A program made the translations under genes and the position numbers. A stretch of 50,429 nucleotides of DNA, taken from the NCBI GenBank assembly GCA_021823625.1, contig JAKANS010000014.1, positions 1-50,429 on the forward strand. Reading direction: 5' to 3'. This DNA is from a bacterium (GTDB lineage: Bacteria > Verrucomicrobiota > Verrucomicrobiia > Limisphaerales > J093). Of the stretch, positions 7,426-17,100 are shown one piece after another. The notes beneath the pieces were generated by a model, which was not told the origin of the DNA, searched no databases, and saw only the letters and a program-made list of their open reading frames with translations. Position 1 is the first letter of the stretch, and each line of letters starts with the position of its first letter.

Positions 7426-8832
7426 TTACGCCAGCTTCCAAGGCGAGCGGTACGGCCGGCTCAGGAGCTTGCTCGCCGCCTCGTCGCCGATGATGACTTC
7501 CTGCTTTGCGTCCCACTTGATTTTCCGGCCCACCAGCATGGCGATGAGGCCCAAGTGACCGGGAATCGCCGAATGGTGCCCCGTCTCGGCCGGGGTGATG
7601 GTCGGCTCTCCGGACTTCACGCAGTCGATGAAGTTCTTTTGGTGGTTGCGCGAGTAGTACAGTTTGATTTTGCGCAGGTTCTCCGGCAGGCGGGACATGT
7701 CGTTGAACTCCTCGATCGAGGACTGGAACCCGCCGCGGTCCACCCACACCCAACCCTTGTCGCCGATCCACTTGGTGCCGCCGCGGATGTCGCCGTACCC
7801 GCCGGCGATGGTCATGGTGATGTCCTGCGGGTACTTGGCCGTGATGCGGTACTTCGGAGACGTGTTCCAAATCGCGTTCTTGGGCGGGAACTCCCCCTGC
7901 CCTTCGACCTCGAACGGCCCTTCGTTGTCGAAGCCCAGGCCCCAATGGGCGATGTCGCAGTGGTGGCCGATCCAGTCCAGCAACTGGCCGCCGCCGACGT
8001 TGTAGTTCCAGCGCCAGTTCATGTGCACCCGCACCTTGAGGTAAGGTTCCTCCTGCGACGGGCCGAGCCACATATTGTAGTCCAGATCCGCCGGCGGCGG
8101 CGTCACCGCAAGATCCCACGCCGCGGTGCCGGGTACGATTTTGGACAGATCTTGTGGCTTGTCCGGCAGCGTGGCCAGCTTCGTCAGCAACTCCTTTGAA
8201 GTGCCGGCGAAATCGTAGTGCCCGGCGGGCAGGCCAACCTCGACCCGCGAGACTTTACCGATGAGCCCATTGCGGACGATCTCCGCCGCCTTGTGGAAGT
8301 TCTCGACTGACCGCTGCCAGGAACCGGTCTGCCAGATCACCTTGTTCTTCTGCACCGCGCGCACGATGGCCTGTTGTTCCGCGATGGTTCGGGCCAGCGG
8401 TTTTTCGCCATAGACGTGCTTCTTGTGGTTCGCGGCTTCCGTGGCGACCAGCGCGTGCCAGGTGTCCGGCACGGCCAGCATGACCGCGTCAACGTCCTTT
8501 CGCGCCATCAACTCGCGGTAGTCGTGGTAGGCCTGGCAGTCTTTGTTGCCGTACTTGCCGTTGACGGTGTTCACCGCGGACTGGAGGTGGTTTTTGTCCA
8601 GGTCGCAGGCGGCGACCACGTGGCAGTCGGGGATGTTCAGGAAAGCCGCGGTGTTGCCCGGCCCTTGCATGCCCCAACCCACCACGCCCAAGGCGATCCG
8701 CCCGGACGGGGCCGGTTGCCCCGCGGCGCCGAACACCGAACCGGGCGCGATCACCGGCACCGCCAGCGCGGCACCGGTGTGGACGAGGAATTGACGACGG
8801 CTGACGGTACTTGGAGAGACGTTGTGCTTCAT
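7426..8832 (-). CDS. Tat-exported Gfo/Idh/MocA-family oxidoreductase
   Basis: The 468-residue product opens with a Tat signal (SRRQFLVHTGAALAVPVIAP). A Rossmann fold follows (RIALGVVGWGMQGPGNTAAF), then AACDLDKNHL, the DVDAVMLAVPDTWHALVA strand-turn and YGEKPLARTIAE, whose Lys is the conserved EKP residue. The second half holds MNWRWNYNVGGGQLLDWIGH followed by HCDIAHWGLG, a conserved block of the exported Planctomycetota/Verrucomicrobiota subgroup. These enzymes use tightly bound NAD(P) to oxidise or epimerise sugars or sugar derivatives in the periplasm; the substrate is unknown. The gene seems to stand alone, 78 bp from the divergentlyless neighbour MGMT-like gene transcribed the same way upstream. 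Confidence 0.92.
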   Translation of the reverse strand: MKHNVSPSTVSRRQFLVHTGAALAVPVIAPGSVFGAAGQPAPSGRIALGVVGWGMQGPGNTAAFLNIPDCHVVAACDLDKNHLQSAVNTVNGKYGNKDCQAYHDYRELMARKDVDAVMLAVPDTWHALVATEAANHKKHVYGEKPLARTIAEQQAIVRAVQKNKVIWQTGSWQRSVENFHKAAEIVRNGLIGKVSRVEVGLPAGHYDFAGTSKELLTKLATLPDKPQDLSKIVPGTAAWDLAVTPPPADLDYNMWLGPSQEEPYLKVRVHMNWRWNYNVGGGQLLDWIGHHCDIAHWGLGFDNEGPFEVEGQGEFPPKNAIWNTSPKYRITAKYPQDITMTIAGGYGDIRGGTKWIGDKGWVWVDRGGFQSSIEEFNDMSRLPENLRKIKLYYSRNHQKNFIDCVKSGEPTITPAETGHHSAIPGHLGLIAMLVGRKIKWDAKQEVIIGDEAASKLLSRPYRSPWKLA

Positions 8833-8909
8833 GGTTCGAATCCTGGGGTGATCGCCGATGACGTACCAGCAATAACCTTGGAGTCAGACGCATCCGAATG
8901 CTGTCTTGT

Positions 8910-9386
8910 TCAGTTTTGAGGCGAGCTCAGGGCGCGCGCATAATCCGCGACAAAGAACCGCTTGCCGCGCTGAACCACCCGGTGTCCCTCCGCTTCGAGC
9001 CGCGCGCGAACGCCGGGAATGCCGCCGGGATACTTCGGATTCAACTCGCCACCGGCCTTCAGCGTCCGCCAGTACGGGGTGATGCGTTTGCGGCCGGCCG
9101 TCGCTGCTTCTTCGGCGGCGTGGGCCGCCACCCAGGCAAAGATGCCGGTGGTGATCGGGCAGCCGATTGTTGCTCCGTGCCGGATTGCCAAGGCCGCGCG
9201 CAATTCGTTGATCGTGGTCAGGCGGCCTTTGGGGATGCGTTTCATCAGCGCATCCACCTCGGCGGGCGCGGCGATGACCACCGTGCCTTCACCCCAGCGC
9301 CGGCTCATTTTGCCCGCGATGGGCACGACCTTCGGCAGGTCCTTGGCATCCGCCAGCTTTTCGGTCCAGGTCTTTCGTGGTTTCAT
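8910..9386 (-). CDS. MGMT-family alkyltransferase-like protein
   Basis: About 158 residues. Two ATGs are possible, at 9392 and 9386; the second has an AAGAGA six bases upstream and is preferred. The central block RIPKGRLTTINELRAALA, then HGATIGCPITTGIFAWVAAH, matches a subgroup of proteins with the fold of O6-methylguanine-DNA methyltransferase, in which the usual PCHR active site is replaced by a GCPxTTGIF sequence. The tail TPYWRTLKAGGELNPKYPGG and QRGKRFFVADY is also characteristic. It probably binds alkylated DNA; whether the Cys still accepts alkyl groups cannot be told. It lies 19 bp downstream of the YbjQ gene on the same strand, so the two may be co-transcribed. Confidence 0.75.
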   Translation of the reverse strand: MKPRKTWTEKLADAKDLPKVVPIAGKMSRRWGEGTVVIAAPAEVDALMKRIPKGRLTTINELRAALAIRHGATIGCPITTGIFAWVAAHAAEEAATAGRKRITPYWRTLKAGGELNPKYPGGIPGVRARLEAEGHRVVQRGKRFFVADYARALSSPQN

Positions 9387-9405
9387 AACCATCTCTTTTG
9401 GTTGG

Positions 9406-9744
9406 TCAATTCACCGGTTCGACATAGACGGCCGTGCCGTAACAGAGCACCTCAGTGACGCCCGCAGCGATTTCGTTGGCATCGTAGCGAACGCCGATAA
9501 CCGCATTCGCGCCCAGTTCCCCGGCATGTTCGAGCATCAAGTTGAACGCTTCCTCGCGCGTCCTTTCGCAGAGAGTGGTGTAGAGGGAGATGTTCCCGCC
9601 GAACAAGGTCTGGATGCTGGCGCCGATATTCCCAATCACCGAGCGCGAACGCACGATGATCCCGCGCACCACGCCCAGCGAGCGCACGGCGCGGTAACCG
9701 GACAGTTCGAAGGCCGTGGTCGTCAAATGGTGGGTCTGACTCAT
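9406..9744 (-). CDS. YbjQ/UPF0145 family protein
   Basis: The 112-residue product matches the YbjQ family over its whole length: [40 protein letters not shown], then [20 protein letters not shown] and GVRYDANEI. The family was once called a putative heavy-metal-binding domain; it forms a small pentameric alpha/beta fold and its function is not established. It sits between the U32 protein gene (45 bp upstream) and the MGMT-like gene (19 bp downstream), all on the minus strand. Confidence 0.93.
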   Translation of the reverse strand: MSQTHHLTTTAFELSGYRAVRSLGVVRGIIVRSRSVIGNIGASIQTLFGGNISLYTTLCERTREEAFNLMLEHAGELGANAVIGVRYDANEIAAGVTEVLCYGTAVYVEPVN

Positions 9745-9788
9745 GACGGAGTCGATTCAACTCCCCCGCCCCGGAAAGCCAAGCCGAT

Positions 9789-12512
9789 TCAAAGCACCGT
9801 GATCGGCCGCTCGCCTTTGTCGAGCGAACCGCGCGTGACGCCAAGCTGGTGCCGCAGTTTCAACTCTCGCCAAAGCTGGCTGCCGTTGATTTCGCCGCGC
9901 AGGAGTTGTTGGTAGCAACCGATGGTGCGCGCGACCGTTTCCGGCGGTTCGTCGAGAAACTCGACCCGAAACCGCCGCGCGCCGAGCCCGATCAACCGCT
10001 GCACGTACTCGGCGCCGGTCTGGGCCAGCGCGTTGAAGACCGTATTGCGGCAGCCGGCGTCGGCCTTGACCGGATGCTGCGCTCCCACCCGGTCGCATAG
10101 CCGGAGGTCCACCCGGTCGCACGGCCGGCCGCAGTCGCGGTAGTCTTTGCCGGAAGTGAGGAACGCGCAGAACACGCAGTGCTCCATGTGAAACATCGGC
10201 ATGTGCTGGTGAATCGTGATCTCGAACCAGGCCGGCGGCGCCGAGCCCAGCAGCGCCTCCAACTGCTCGGCGTTCAAGTCATACGACGCGGTCACCCGCT
10301 CCAGCCCGAAACGGTCGATGAAATACTCCGCCGCCAGCGCGTTCGCGACGTTTAACGAGAAATCGCCCACGCAGCGGCAACCGGCGAAGAATTGCAGGTG
10401 GTCGTAGTTGCGAACCAGGTAGCCGTCCGCGTCGCTGGACCGGACTTGCTTCAAAATCCATTCCTCGCCGGGCTTGGTGATCCGAGGCGGAGCCACAAAG
10501 AGAGATGAGGGGCGAGCGGCGAGAGAACGACTGGCGATCACGCCTGCGCGCTTTTGGCGATGGATGGCCACGGCCTCACGGTATTGCTTCGGGTCTTCGA
10601 GTTCGCAATAAATCGTCGCCACGCCCGCTGCCATTGCGGCCTCAAGCTGCGGCAAGCTGCGAACTAGAACGATCAACTCCAATGCGGCTTCCCTGCCCTC
10701 CCGGCCATCCGCCGGCATCTGGGATCCGGCGTCTGGGATCCGGCGTCCGGCCATCGTCGTCCGTTCCGTGCGGAGCACCCAGCGCTTTGGTTTTTCCCGC
10801 TGTGCCTCCAGTTCCGCCACCAACTCGCGCCGCAGCCGGTTGAGTTCACTGACCGGCAGCAACACCGCACCTTCGAGGCGACTGATCAGTTGGCCCAGCT
10901 TGAATGGCGTTCCGCCTAGCCGCCCCAACTGTTCGGCCAACCGCGCTGGCGTCAGCGGTTGGTTGGTGGCAGGCGCTAGCGGCATCGCCGAAACTGCTTG
11001 TGCGATGTGTCCGCCTTCATCCCGCGCGATGACCGTCAGCGGTTGACCTGCACCACCATGCGCCTCGATCTCGATGGGCCGTTGAAACCGCGGTTGATCG
11101 CCGGCAAAGGTTTGCCGCAGGCGACGGTCGAGTTCCGGATCGCTGGTCTTCCAGAGCTTGTCGCCGACGTGAACGCGGCGGAAATCGAGGTCGCCGCGAC
11201 CAAAGCTCAGTTGAGCCTCGACAGGTCGGACGGCGCCTGTCGGATCCCCCATGCCCGGCACAGGCCCGCGGACCTCGAACACCCCGCCTCTGACTTCTAA
11301 CTTCTGACTTCTAGTTTCTGACCTCTGAATCCCGACTTCATACACCCTTCCGCCTTCTTCCTGCTCATCCGGCCGGCCCGCGTCGAAGACCACGCCATCG
11401 CCCGGCTTGAGCGGGCCCTTGAGACGGACGAACACGCGGTCACCCTGCACGCGGCTGACTTCGCCGAGATACACCCCGCGCTTTTTGGGAAACCGCGCGT
11501 GCACCAACGCCTGGTTGTTTGTGCCGCCAAACCAGCCGGTGTAGAGCCCGCGGCTGAAGGCCATCTCCATTTCGTACTTTGGGTTCCGCCCCGCCGTCGC
11601 TGACCGTTGGCCTTCGGGATCCGGCGTCTGGCCTCCGCCTTCCCGCTGCCGGCCCATTGCATCCAGCGCTTCGCGATAGATGCGCGTGATGTTCGCCACG
11701 TACTCGGGCGACTTGAGCCGGCCTTCGATCTTCAGCGACGCCACGCTGAGCCGGAGCAACTCCGGCAGCAAGTCCACGCCCGCGAGATCCTGCGGGCTGA
11801 GCAAATAACGACGATCGCCGAGCGGCACCGGTTGGCCGTTGGCGATCAAATCGTACGGCAAGCGGCACGCCTGGGCACACTCACCGCGATTCGCCGAGCG
11901 CCCGCCCAGCGCTTCGCTGGTCAGGCATTGACCGGAATAGGCGACGCACAACGCGCCGTGCACGAAGACCTCGAGCGGAAGGGGCGAGCGGTAAGGAGCG
12001 AGAGACAAGTCGGCGGCGTCCGCGGCCCGCTGCTCCGCTTGAATCCGTTCGATGTCCTTGAGCGAACACTCGCGAGCCAGCACCACCAAGTTGCACCCGA
12101 GTTCGCGCGCGAACGCGACCCCCGCCGCGCTGGTGATCGTCATCTGCGTGCTGGCGTGAATCGGGAAATCCGGCGAAAGCCCGCGAATCAGCCGGCAGAT
12201 GCCAACGTCCTGCACGATCGCCGCATCCACACCCTCCAGAATGCACGCCCGCAGGAACCGTTTCGCGTCGGCGAGTTCGTTGGCGAACACGAGCGTGTTG
12301 AATGAAACGTACCCGCGCACGCCTCGCCGGTGCAGGAATTCCATCAAGCGTGGCAGGTCCGCTTCCGTAAAATTCCGCGCCCGCATCCGCGCGTTGAACC
12401 GATCCAGCCCGAAGTAGATCGCGTCCGCACCGTTCTCGACCGCGGCCTTCGCGCATTCCCAGTCACCGGCGGGAGCGAGGAGTTCGGGCCGAGCGACCGG
12501 TTGCGACGGCAT
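9789..12512 (-). CDS. Large U32-family (RlhA-like) protein with in-frame repeat insertions
   Basis: From the ATG at 12512 (MPSQPVARPELLAPAGDWEC) the product has 907 residues; an in-frame ATG at 12590 is less likely because the family begins at PELLAPAG. The N-terminal U32 domain holds VFVHGALCVAYSGQCLTSEA and NRGECAQACRLPYD, the cysteine pattern of RlhA/TrhP enzymes. A DUF3656-like beta region follows. The C-terminal U32-like half has a second cysteine cluster (MFHMEHCVFCAF, DCGRPC and GCRNTVFNA). RlhA makes 5-hydroxycytidine in 23S rRNA from prephenate-dependent chemistry in E. coli; this longer two-part version is common but less studied. Three linkers contain short repeats (see separate entries) at about residues 294-300, 392-408 and 588-600. 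It heads a possible minus-strand operon with the YbjQ and MGMT-like genes. Confidence 0.9.
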   Translation of the reverse strand: MPSQPVARPELLAPAGDWECAKAAVENGADAIYFGLDRFNARMRARNFTEADLPRLMEFLHRRGVRGYVSFNTLVFANELADAKRFLRACILEGVDAAIVQDVGICRLIRGLSPDFPIHASTQMTITSAAGVAFARELGCNLVVLARECSLKDIERIQAEQRAADAADLSLAPYRSPLPLEVFVHGALCVAYSGQCLTSEALGGRSANRGECAQACRLPYDLIANGQPVPLGDRRYLLSPQDLAGVDLLPELLRLSVASLKIEGRLKSPEYVANITRIYREALDAMGRQREGGGQTPDPEGQRSATAGRNPKYEMEMAFSRGLYTGWFGGTNNQALVHARFPKKRGVYLGEVSRVQGDRVFVRLKGPLKPGDGVVFDAGRPDEQEEGGRVYEVGIQRSETRSQKLEVRGGVFEVRGPVPGMGDPTGAVRPVEAQLSFGRGDLDFRRVHVGDKLWKTSDPELDRRLRQTFAGDQPRFQRPIEIEAHGGAGQPLTVIARDEGGHIAQAVSAMPLAPATNQPLTPARLAEQLGRLGGTPFKLGQLISRLEGAVLLPVSELNRLRRELVAELEAQREKPKRWVLRTERTTMAGRRIPDAGSQMPADGREGREAALELIVLVRSLPQLEAAMAAGVATIYCELEDPKQYREAVAIHRQKRAGVIASRSLAARPSSLFVAPPRITKPGEEWILKQVRSSDADGYLVRNYDHLQFFAGCRCVGDFSLNVANALAAEYFIDRFGLERVTASYDLNAEQLEALLGSAPPAWFEITIHQHMPMFHMEHCVFCAFLTSGKDYRDCGRPCDRVDLRLCDRVGAQHPVKADAGCRNTVFNALAQTGAEYVQRLIGLGARRFRVEFLDEPPETVARTIGCYQQLLRGEINGSQLWRELKLRHQLGVTRGSLDKGERPITVL
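10712..10750. repeat. 14-bp tandem repeat inside the U32 gene
   Basis: CCGGCATCTGGGAT, CCGGCGTCTGGGAT and CCGGCGTCCGG follow one another, almost three copies of a 14-bp unit. On the coding (minus) strand they translate as part of GRRIPDAGSQMPADGRE, a low-complexity linker between the two halves of the protein. The frame is kept. Confidence 0.85.
11291..11339. repeat. Heptanucleotide tandem repeat inside the U32 gene
   Basis: Seven consecutive 7-mers read TGACTTC, TAACTTC, TGACTTC, TAGTTTC, TGACCTC, TGAATCC and CGACTTC. On the coding strand the first five give the sequence SETRSQKLEVRGG. Three units equal seven codons, so copy number changes in threes would keep the frame. The base composition (AT-rich for this genome) differs sharply from the flanking coding DNA. 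Confidence 0.88.
11616..11631. repeat. Second copy of the 16-mer GGGATCCGGCGTCTGG in the same gene
   Basis: The 16 bases at 11616-11631 are identical to 10721-10736 in the tandem repeat 0.9 kb away. On the coding strand they give part of GGQTPDPEGQRSATAG, a linker before KYEMEMAFSRGLYTGW. The same element type has thus entered the gene at two places without breaking the frame. Confidence 0.8.
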
Positions 12513-13156
12513 GGTGGAAAGGCCGGCAAATCCGGTTCTCAGCGATGAGAACGGGAGCGTCTTCGGCGGCTCTGTCTTCGGTTGGCTCAAGCATTACGCG
12601 CGTGGCGCACGCCAGAGTAGTGCTGTCAGGATCGAACCACAACCCCGAAGCCCTGGACAGAGGGACTCACGAGAGAATCTCGTCACGGAACTCACACAAG
12701 TCACGGGGGCGAGGCAGAGGTTGAACCGATCCCCCAACGCGTAACTGGTCCGACTACAAGCGCCTCGGCCGGTCGGCCTATCGCTCCGCGAAAGCCCTTT
12801 TGGCGCTGCCCAAGCGGCTCGAATCATAGCGGGCTTGTTCAACGCATGGTCGCGGAACCGGAGCAAAGCGGGGACAGCCAGTCGAAGGCTGCCCGAAGAC
12901 CGCACGAGGCAAGGCAATTGCGCGCCGGGATGACCTTTGGCGATCGGCGGCGTGCGCAGCGATTTTGTAAGCGATCACGCACCTTTCACGTCTTTCTTGT
13001 TTGACCGGCCAAGGTGTTCCTTGGGCGTAGCGCCGCCACGAGTCACGCAATCATACCAGCCGATCATCACCATGCCGCGCGTCTCGGCGCCGAACACGGC
13101 AGCCAGTTCGTCCAGCCGCGGTTGCGACGCGGTTGGACCTCCGGTAAAATCGCCGC
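12513..13156. other. About 640 bp without a recognised gene
   Basis: This stretch lies between the divergent U32 and TMEM175-like genes. Frames of up to 107 codons exist but show no family motif and have stop-poor bias expected from the GC content. A short hairpin ACGAGA-GAA-TCTCGT lies near 12669-12683. It probably holds promoters for both flanking genes; none could be placed with confidence. Confidence 0.45.
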
Positions 13157-13741
13157 ATGGAAAAGAACCGGCTGGAAGCCTTCAGCGACGGCGTGCTGGC
13201 CATCATCACCATCATGGTGCTGGAATTAAAAGTGCCGCAGGCAACCGAACTCGCCGACCTGAAGCCGCTGCTGCCGGTGTTCTTGAGCTATGTGTTGAGT
13301 TTCCTCTATGTCGGCCTTTACTGGAACAACCACCACCACATGTTCCATTCCACCCGGCACGTCACCGGCGGCATCTTATGGGCGAACCTCCACCTGCTGT
13401 TCTGGCTGTCGCTCTTTCCGTTCACGACCGGCTGGATGGGCGAAAACCATCTCGTGCCGCCGCCGACTGCGGTTTATGGCTTCGTGCTGTTGATGGCAGC
13501 GATCGCCTATTACATTCTCCAACGGACCATCATCGCCGAGCAAGGACGCGACTCCCTGCTTGCGACGGCAATTGGGAAAGACTGGAAAGGCTAGCTTTCA
13601 CCCGTGTGCTATCTCACCGCCATACCGCTCGCGTTCGTTAGCCCGTGGATTTCCAGCGGCCTGTATGTGTTTGTCGCTCTCCTGTGGCTCGCCCCCGACC
13701 GCCGTATCGAGCGCGTGCTGGTGAAACGGGAACGGGAGTGA
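13157..13741 (+). pseudogene. TMEM175/DUF1211 channel-like gene interrupted by an in-frame amber codon
   Basis: From the ATG at 13157 the product reads MEKNRLEAFSDGVLAIITIM, carrying the RxxxFSDG signature of bacterial TMEM175-type potassium channels. Membrane helices continue through YVLSFLYVGLYWNNHHHMFH and LLFWLSLFPFTTGWMG to IGKDWKG. A TAG at 13592-13594 then stops translation at 145 codons. The same frame goes on without other stops as LSPVCYLTAIPLAFVSPWIS, then SGLYVFVALLWLAPDRRIER, and ends at TGA 13739-13741. This is the family's normal C-terminal part (about 195 residues in full). The family usually has DWKGKLSP here, so AAG to TAG is the simplest change. The truncated protein would lack the last one or two membrane helices. 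Confidence 0.85.
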
Positions 13742-14137
13742 ACGGGACCAACGCAATCAATCGGCGGAAGTGATGGCCGGTGTGGCTCCGGGAAACCATC
13801 CGGCATGCTGGCCGCCCACGCGCCTCCAGTCGGTGACCCGTTTCACGGTAGGAATCCAGCGGTTTCGCCGACAGGCGGCAACCTGTGTTTGTGACCCAAG
13901 TCCGAACTCCGAAAGCCTCTTTCAAAGTCCACCCAAACGCTGCGTGAGGACACGCGGCTGGCAGAAAGACGGACCCCAACCAGCGCTCGCAGGCGCGTTG
14001 CCCTCAGCGGGTGTGGTTTTGAAAGCACCCCTGAAGCCCGAAGGATTGAGGTGAAAGCGGATTTCGTTTTCGGCGCCGGGAAAGTCTTTGCGCCAGTCTT
14101 TCGCTGTGGCCAAATCGGCGGCGGACACACCGCAGAG
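13742..14137. other. Intergenic DNA with a dispersed-repeat fragment
   Basis: No convincing gene is seen before the ATG at 14138. The 18 bases CCCAAGTCCGAACTCCGA at 13895-13912 recur with one mismatch at 28508-28525, also between genes, which suggests members of a dispersed non-coding repeat family. The frame of the following gene is open back to 14051 but that part has no signal peptide character. Confidence 0.5.
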
Positions 14138-17100
14138 ATGAGTTCACGGGCAACTGATTCGCTGGAAAAACCGAACCGGACGTGGCGCGTCCGGCCCTGG
14201 CTTCTGACGCTGGCGCTGGGACTTGGCCTGGTGCTCACCTTGGCTGCGGAATCGTCAGCCCCCGCCAGGCCGCTCACCGGCAAGCCGTGGCAGGACATGG
14301 ATTACGGGCCGTTCCTGACGGCTTCGATCGATTCCGGCCAGCCGCGCACCAACCTCGCTTACAAAGGCATTGCCATCCGGTTGGCCGAGGCTTACAGCGG
14401 TCGGCAAAACGAGGCGGCGGTGTTCGACACCGACCTGCTGCGCTACCCGGTCGGCTGGACCGGCGGTTACGTCGCGCTGAAAGGTGTGGTGTTCGACGGC
14501 GAGCATTGGGCGTATCCGCGAATCGACGGCCGGCAGGTCTTTGGCAACCCGATGAAGCCGGGTTGGGCCAGGGCCGGCAGCTTCGCGGATCCGCGCGAAT
14601 ATCCTTACGGGCCGGTGCCGCACGATTGGGCGCACTGGCGCGGCTTGTACCTGCACGGCCAGCAGGTGGTGCTCAGCTACACCGTAGGGAGTATGGAGAT
14701 CCTGGAAATGCCGGCGCTCGAGAATCGTGAAGGACTGACGGCCTTCGCGCGCGTTTTCAACCTCGGGCCTTCGACCAGTGAACAGGAAATCCAGCTCGCC
14801 TTCGAGGCGGGCCGGCGGGGGCAGATGCTGTCGCCCAACACGCTGCAACCGCTGCCCGGAATCGGGTCCGCGGCCAGGGGCTTGTTTGTGCTGCCGCCGC
14901 CACCGAAGGCGGTCGGGCTGAATCCCGCGACCAACGCACTGGACACCGGTCTGCTGGGACGGTGGGAATTCGAGCGGCTCGCCGGCGACGTGGCCCCGGC
15001 CGATGCCGGCACGGGTGCGCGACTGCTGCTCCGCGGCGCGCAACCCGTCGCCGACGGGCATGCAGGCGGCGCGTTGTCCTTCGCGGGCGAAGCGCGCGCA
15101 GAGATCGAATTGGACGAAGCGTTCGAGTTTTTACGCTCCGACCTGACCGTGGCGGCGTGGATTCGCACGACCCAGGACGGCACGATCTTTTGCCAGGCGC
15201 CGCCGCGCGGAAACTGGGTGCCGGACGGCAAATCCTTTTTCATCCGCGGTGGCCGGCTTACGTTCGACATCGGCTGGGTGGGCGCCGTGGCCGGCAGCCG
15301 CAGCGTCACCGACGGCCAGTGGCATCAGGTCGCCCTGACTTGGGCGCACAGCGATGGCCGCGTGACCTTGTTCGTGGACGGCGAACCAGACAGCAATGGC
15401 ACGCTGAAACCCGCCAAACCGGTCACCGGCCACACGCTGCGTCTGGGTTATACGGCCCCCAACTTTCCGCAACCGACCGCCTTCAACGGCAGCCTGGACG
15501 GACTCCGCATTTATGATCGCGCGCTGGCGGCGGAGGAAGTGAGTGCCCTGGCGGACGCGGACCGGCTGGAGGAAGTGCTGGCCGTGGCGGCGGTGGGCAC
15601 ACCTGACGGCGCGCGTTGGGCGACGGAAAACGATGGCAACGTGCGGCTGCGCTTGCCGGCGGCGGCGGGGGCGTCGCAGTTCAAAGTGCTGCTGTGGCGC
15701 GGGCCGGAGGCGTCCTTGCCCGCGTTCGCCAAACTGGTGAAAAGCGCGAGTCCGGCGGAAGACCTGGCGCCGCTGACCCGCGGTGGCCCGCCGCGATGGC
15801 CGGAGAAACTGGCGACCCACGGCAAGCCCGGCACAAACGACGGGCCTTACGCCATCGACACCTTGACGACGCCAGACGACAACCCGTGGCACTCGTGGCT
15901 AAGATTCGGCGGCGTGGATTTCTTCGCTGACGGCCAGCGCGCCGCCCTTGCCACGTGGAGCGGCGACGTTTGGATCGTTTCCGGCGTGGACGGCGATCTG
16001 AAAAACCTCACCTGGCAGCGCATCGCCACCGGCCTTTTCCAGCCGCTGGGGCTGAAGATCGTGAATGACGAGATCTACGTGCTCGGGCGCGACCAGATCA
16101 CGCGTCTCCATGACCTGAATGGCGACGGCGAGGCCGACTGGTACGAGAACTTCAACAACGATTGCATGACCAGCGAGCACTTCCACGAATTCGCGCTGGA
16201 CCTCAAGACCGATCGCGACGGCAACTTTTATTACATCAAGTGCGCCTGCCACGGGATACCGGCTTCGCACCCGCATCACGGGACGTTGCTCAAGTTGCCG
16301 CCGGACGGTTCGAAACTAGAAGTCGTGGCCCGCGGTTTCCGCGCCGTGAACGGTCTCGGCATCGGGCCCAACGGCGAGATCGCCTGCGTGGACAACCAGG
16401 GCTATTGGATGCCGGCCAACCGCATCAACTGGGTCAAACCCGGCGGCTGGTACGGGAACCAGTGGGCGTGGAATCCCGAAGGCCGCACCAACTGCGACGA
16501 ACCGCTGTGCTGGATCCACAACTTCGTGGACCGCTCGGGCGGCACGCACGTCTGGGTGCCGACCGACCAGTGGGGGCCGCTGAAAGACCAGCTCGTCACG
16601 GTCTCGTACGGCATGGGCCACATGTTCCTGGTGTTGAAGGAAGAGGTCGAGGGCGTGATGCAAGGCGGGCTGACGCGGTTCCCGCTCGAGTTCGACACCG
16701 GCGTCATGCGCGGGGTGTTTCATCCGCAGAACCACCAGTTTTACGCGGCGGGCCTGTACGGCTGGGCCGGTAACAAGACCCTGCCGGGCGGATTCTACCG
16801 CGTCTGCTACACCGGGAAGCCGTTACACCTGCCGGATGCATTGCACGTCGCCCGCGACGGCGTAGTCATCGGCTTCACCGATCCGCTGGATCCGCAGAGC
16901 GCCATCGATCCCGGCAACTACGACGTGCAGGTCTGGAATTACATCTGGTCGGTCAACTACGGCTCGCCCGACATCAAGCCCAACGGCCAGGAAGGTCGCG
17001 AACGCCTCGTTGTCGAATCGGCGACGCTCTCCGCCGACCGGCGGTCGGTCTTCCTCAAACTCCCGGCGATCCAGCCGGTGATGCAAATGCACATCGTGTT

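Noticed and set aside
8831-8846. GGTTCGAATCC, resembling a tRNA T-loop
   Set aside because: The flanking bases do not form a T-stem, and no D or anticodon arm is found on either side; it lies at the start of the oxidoreductase gene.
12594-12917. 107-codon minus-strand frame next to the U32 gene
   Set aside because: No protein motif, no ribosome-binding site and a composition expected from GC-rich non-coding DNA.
13592-13594. Amber codon reassigned to an amino acid genome-wide
   Set aside because: The SurA-like gene ends normally at TAG (1621-1623), so TAG is used as a stop here; the TMEM175 case is more simply a mutation or error.
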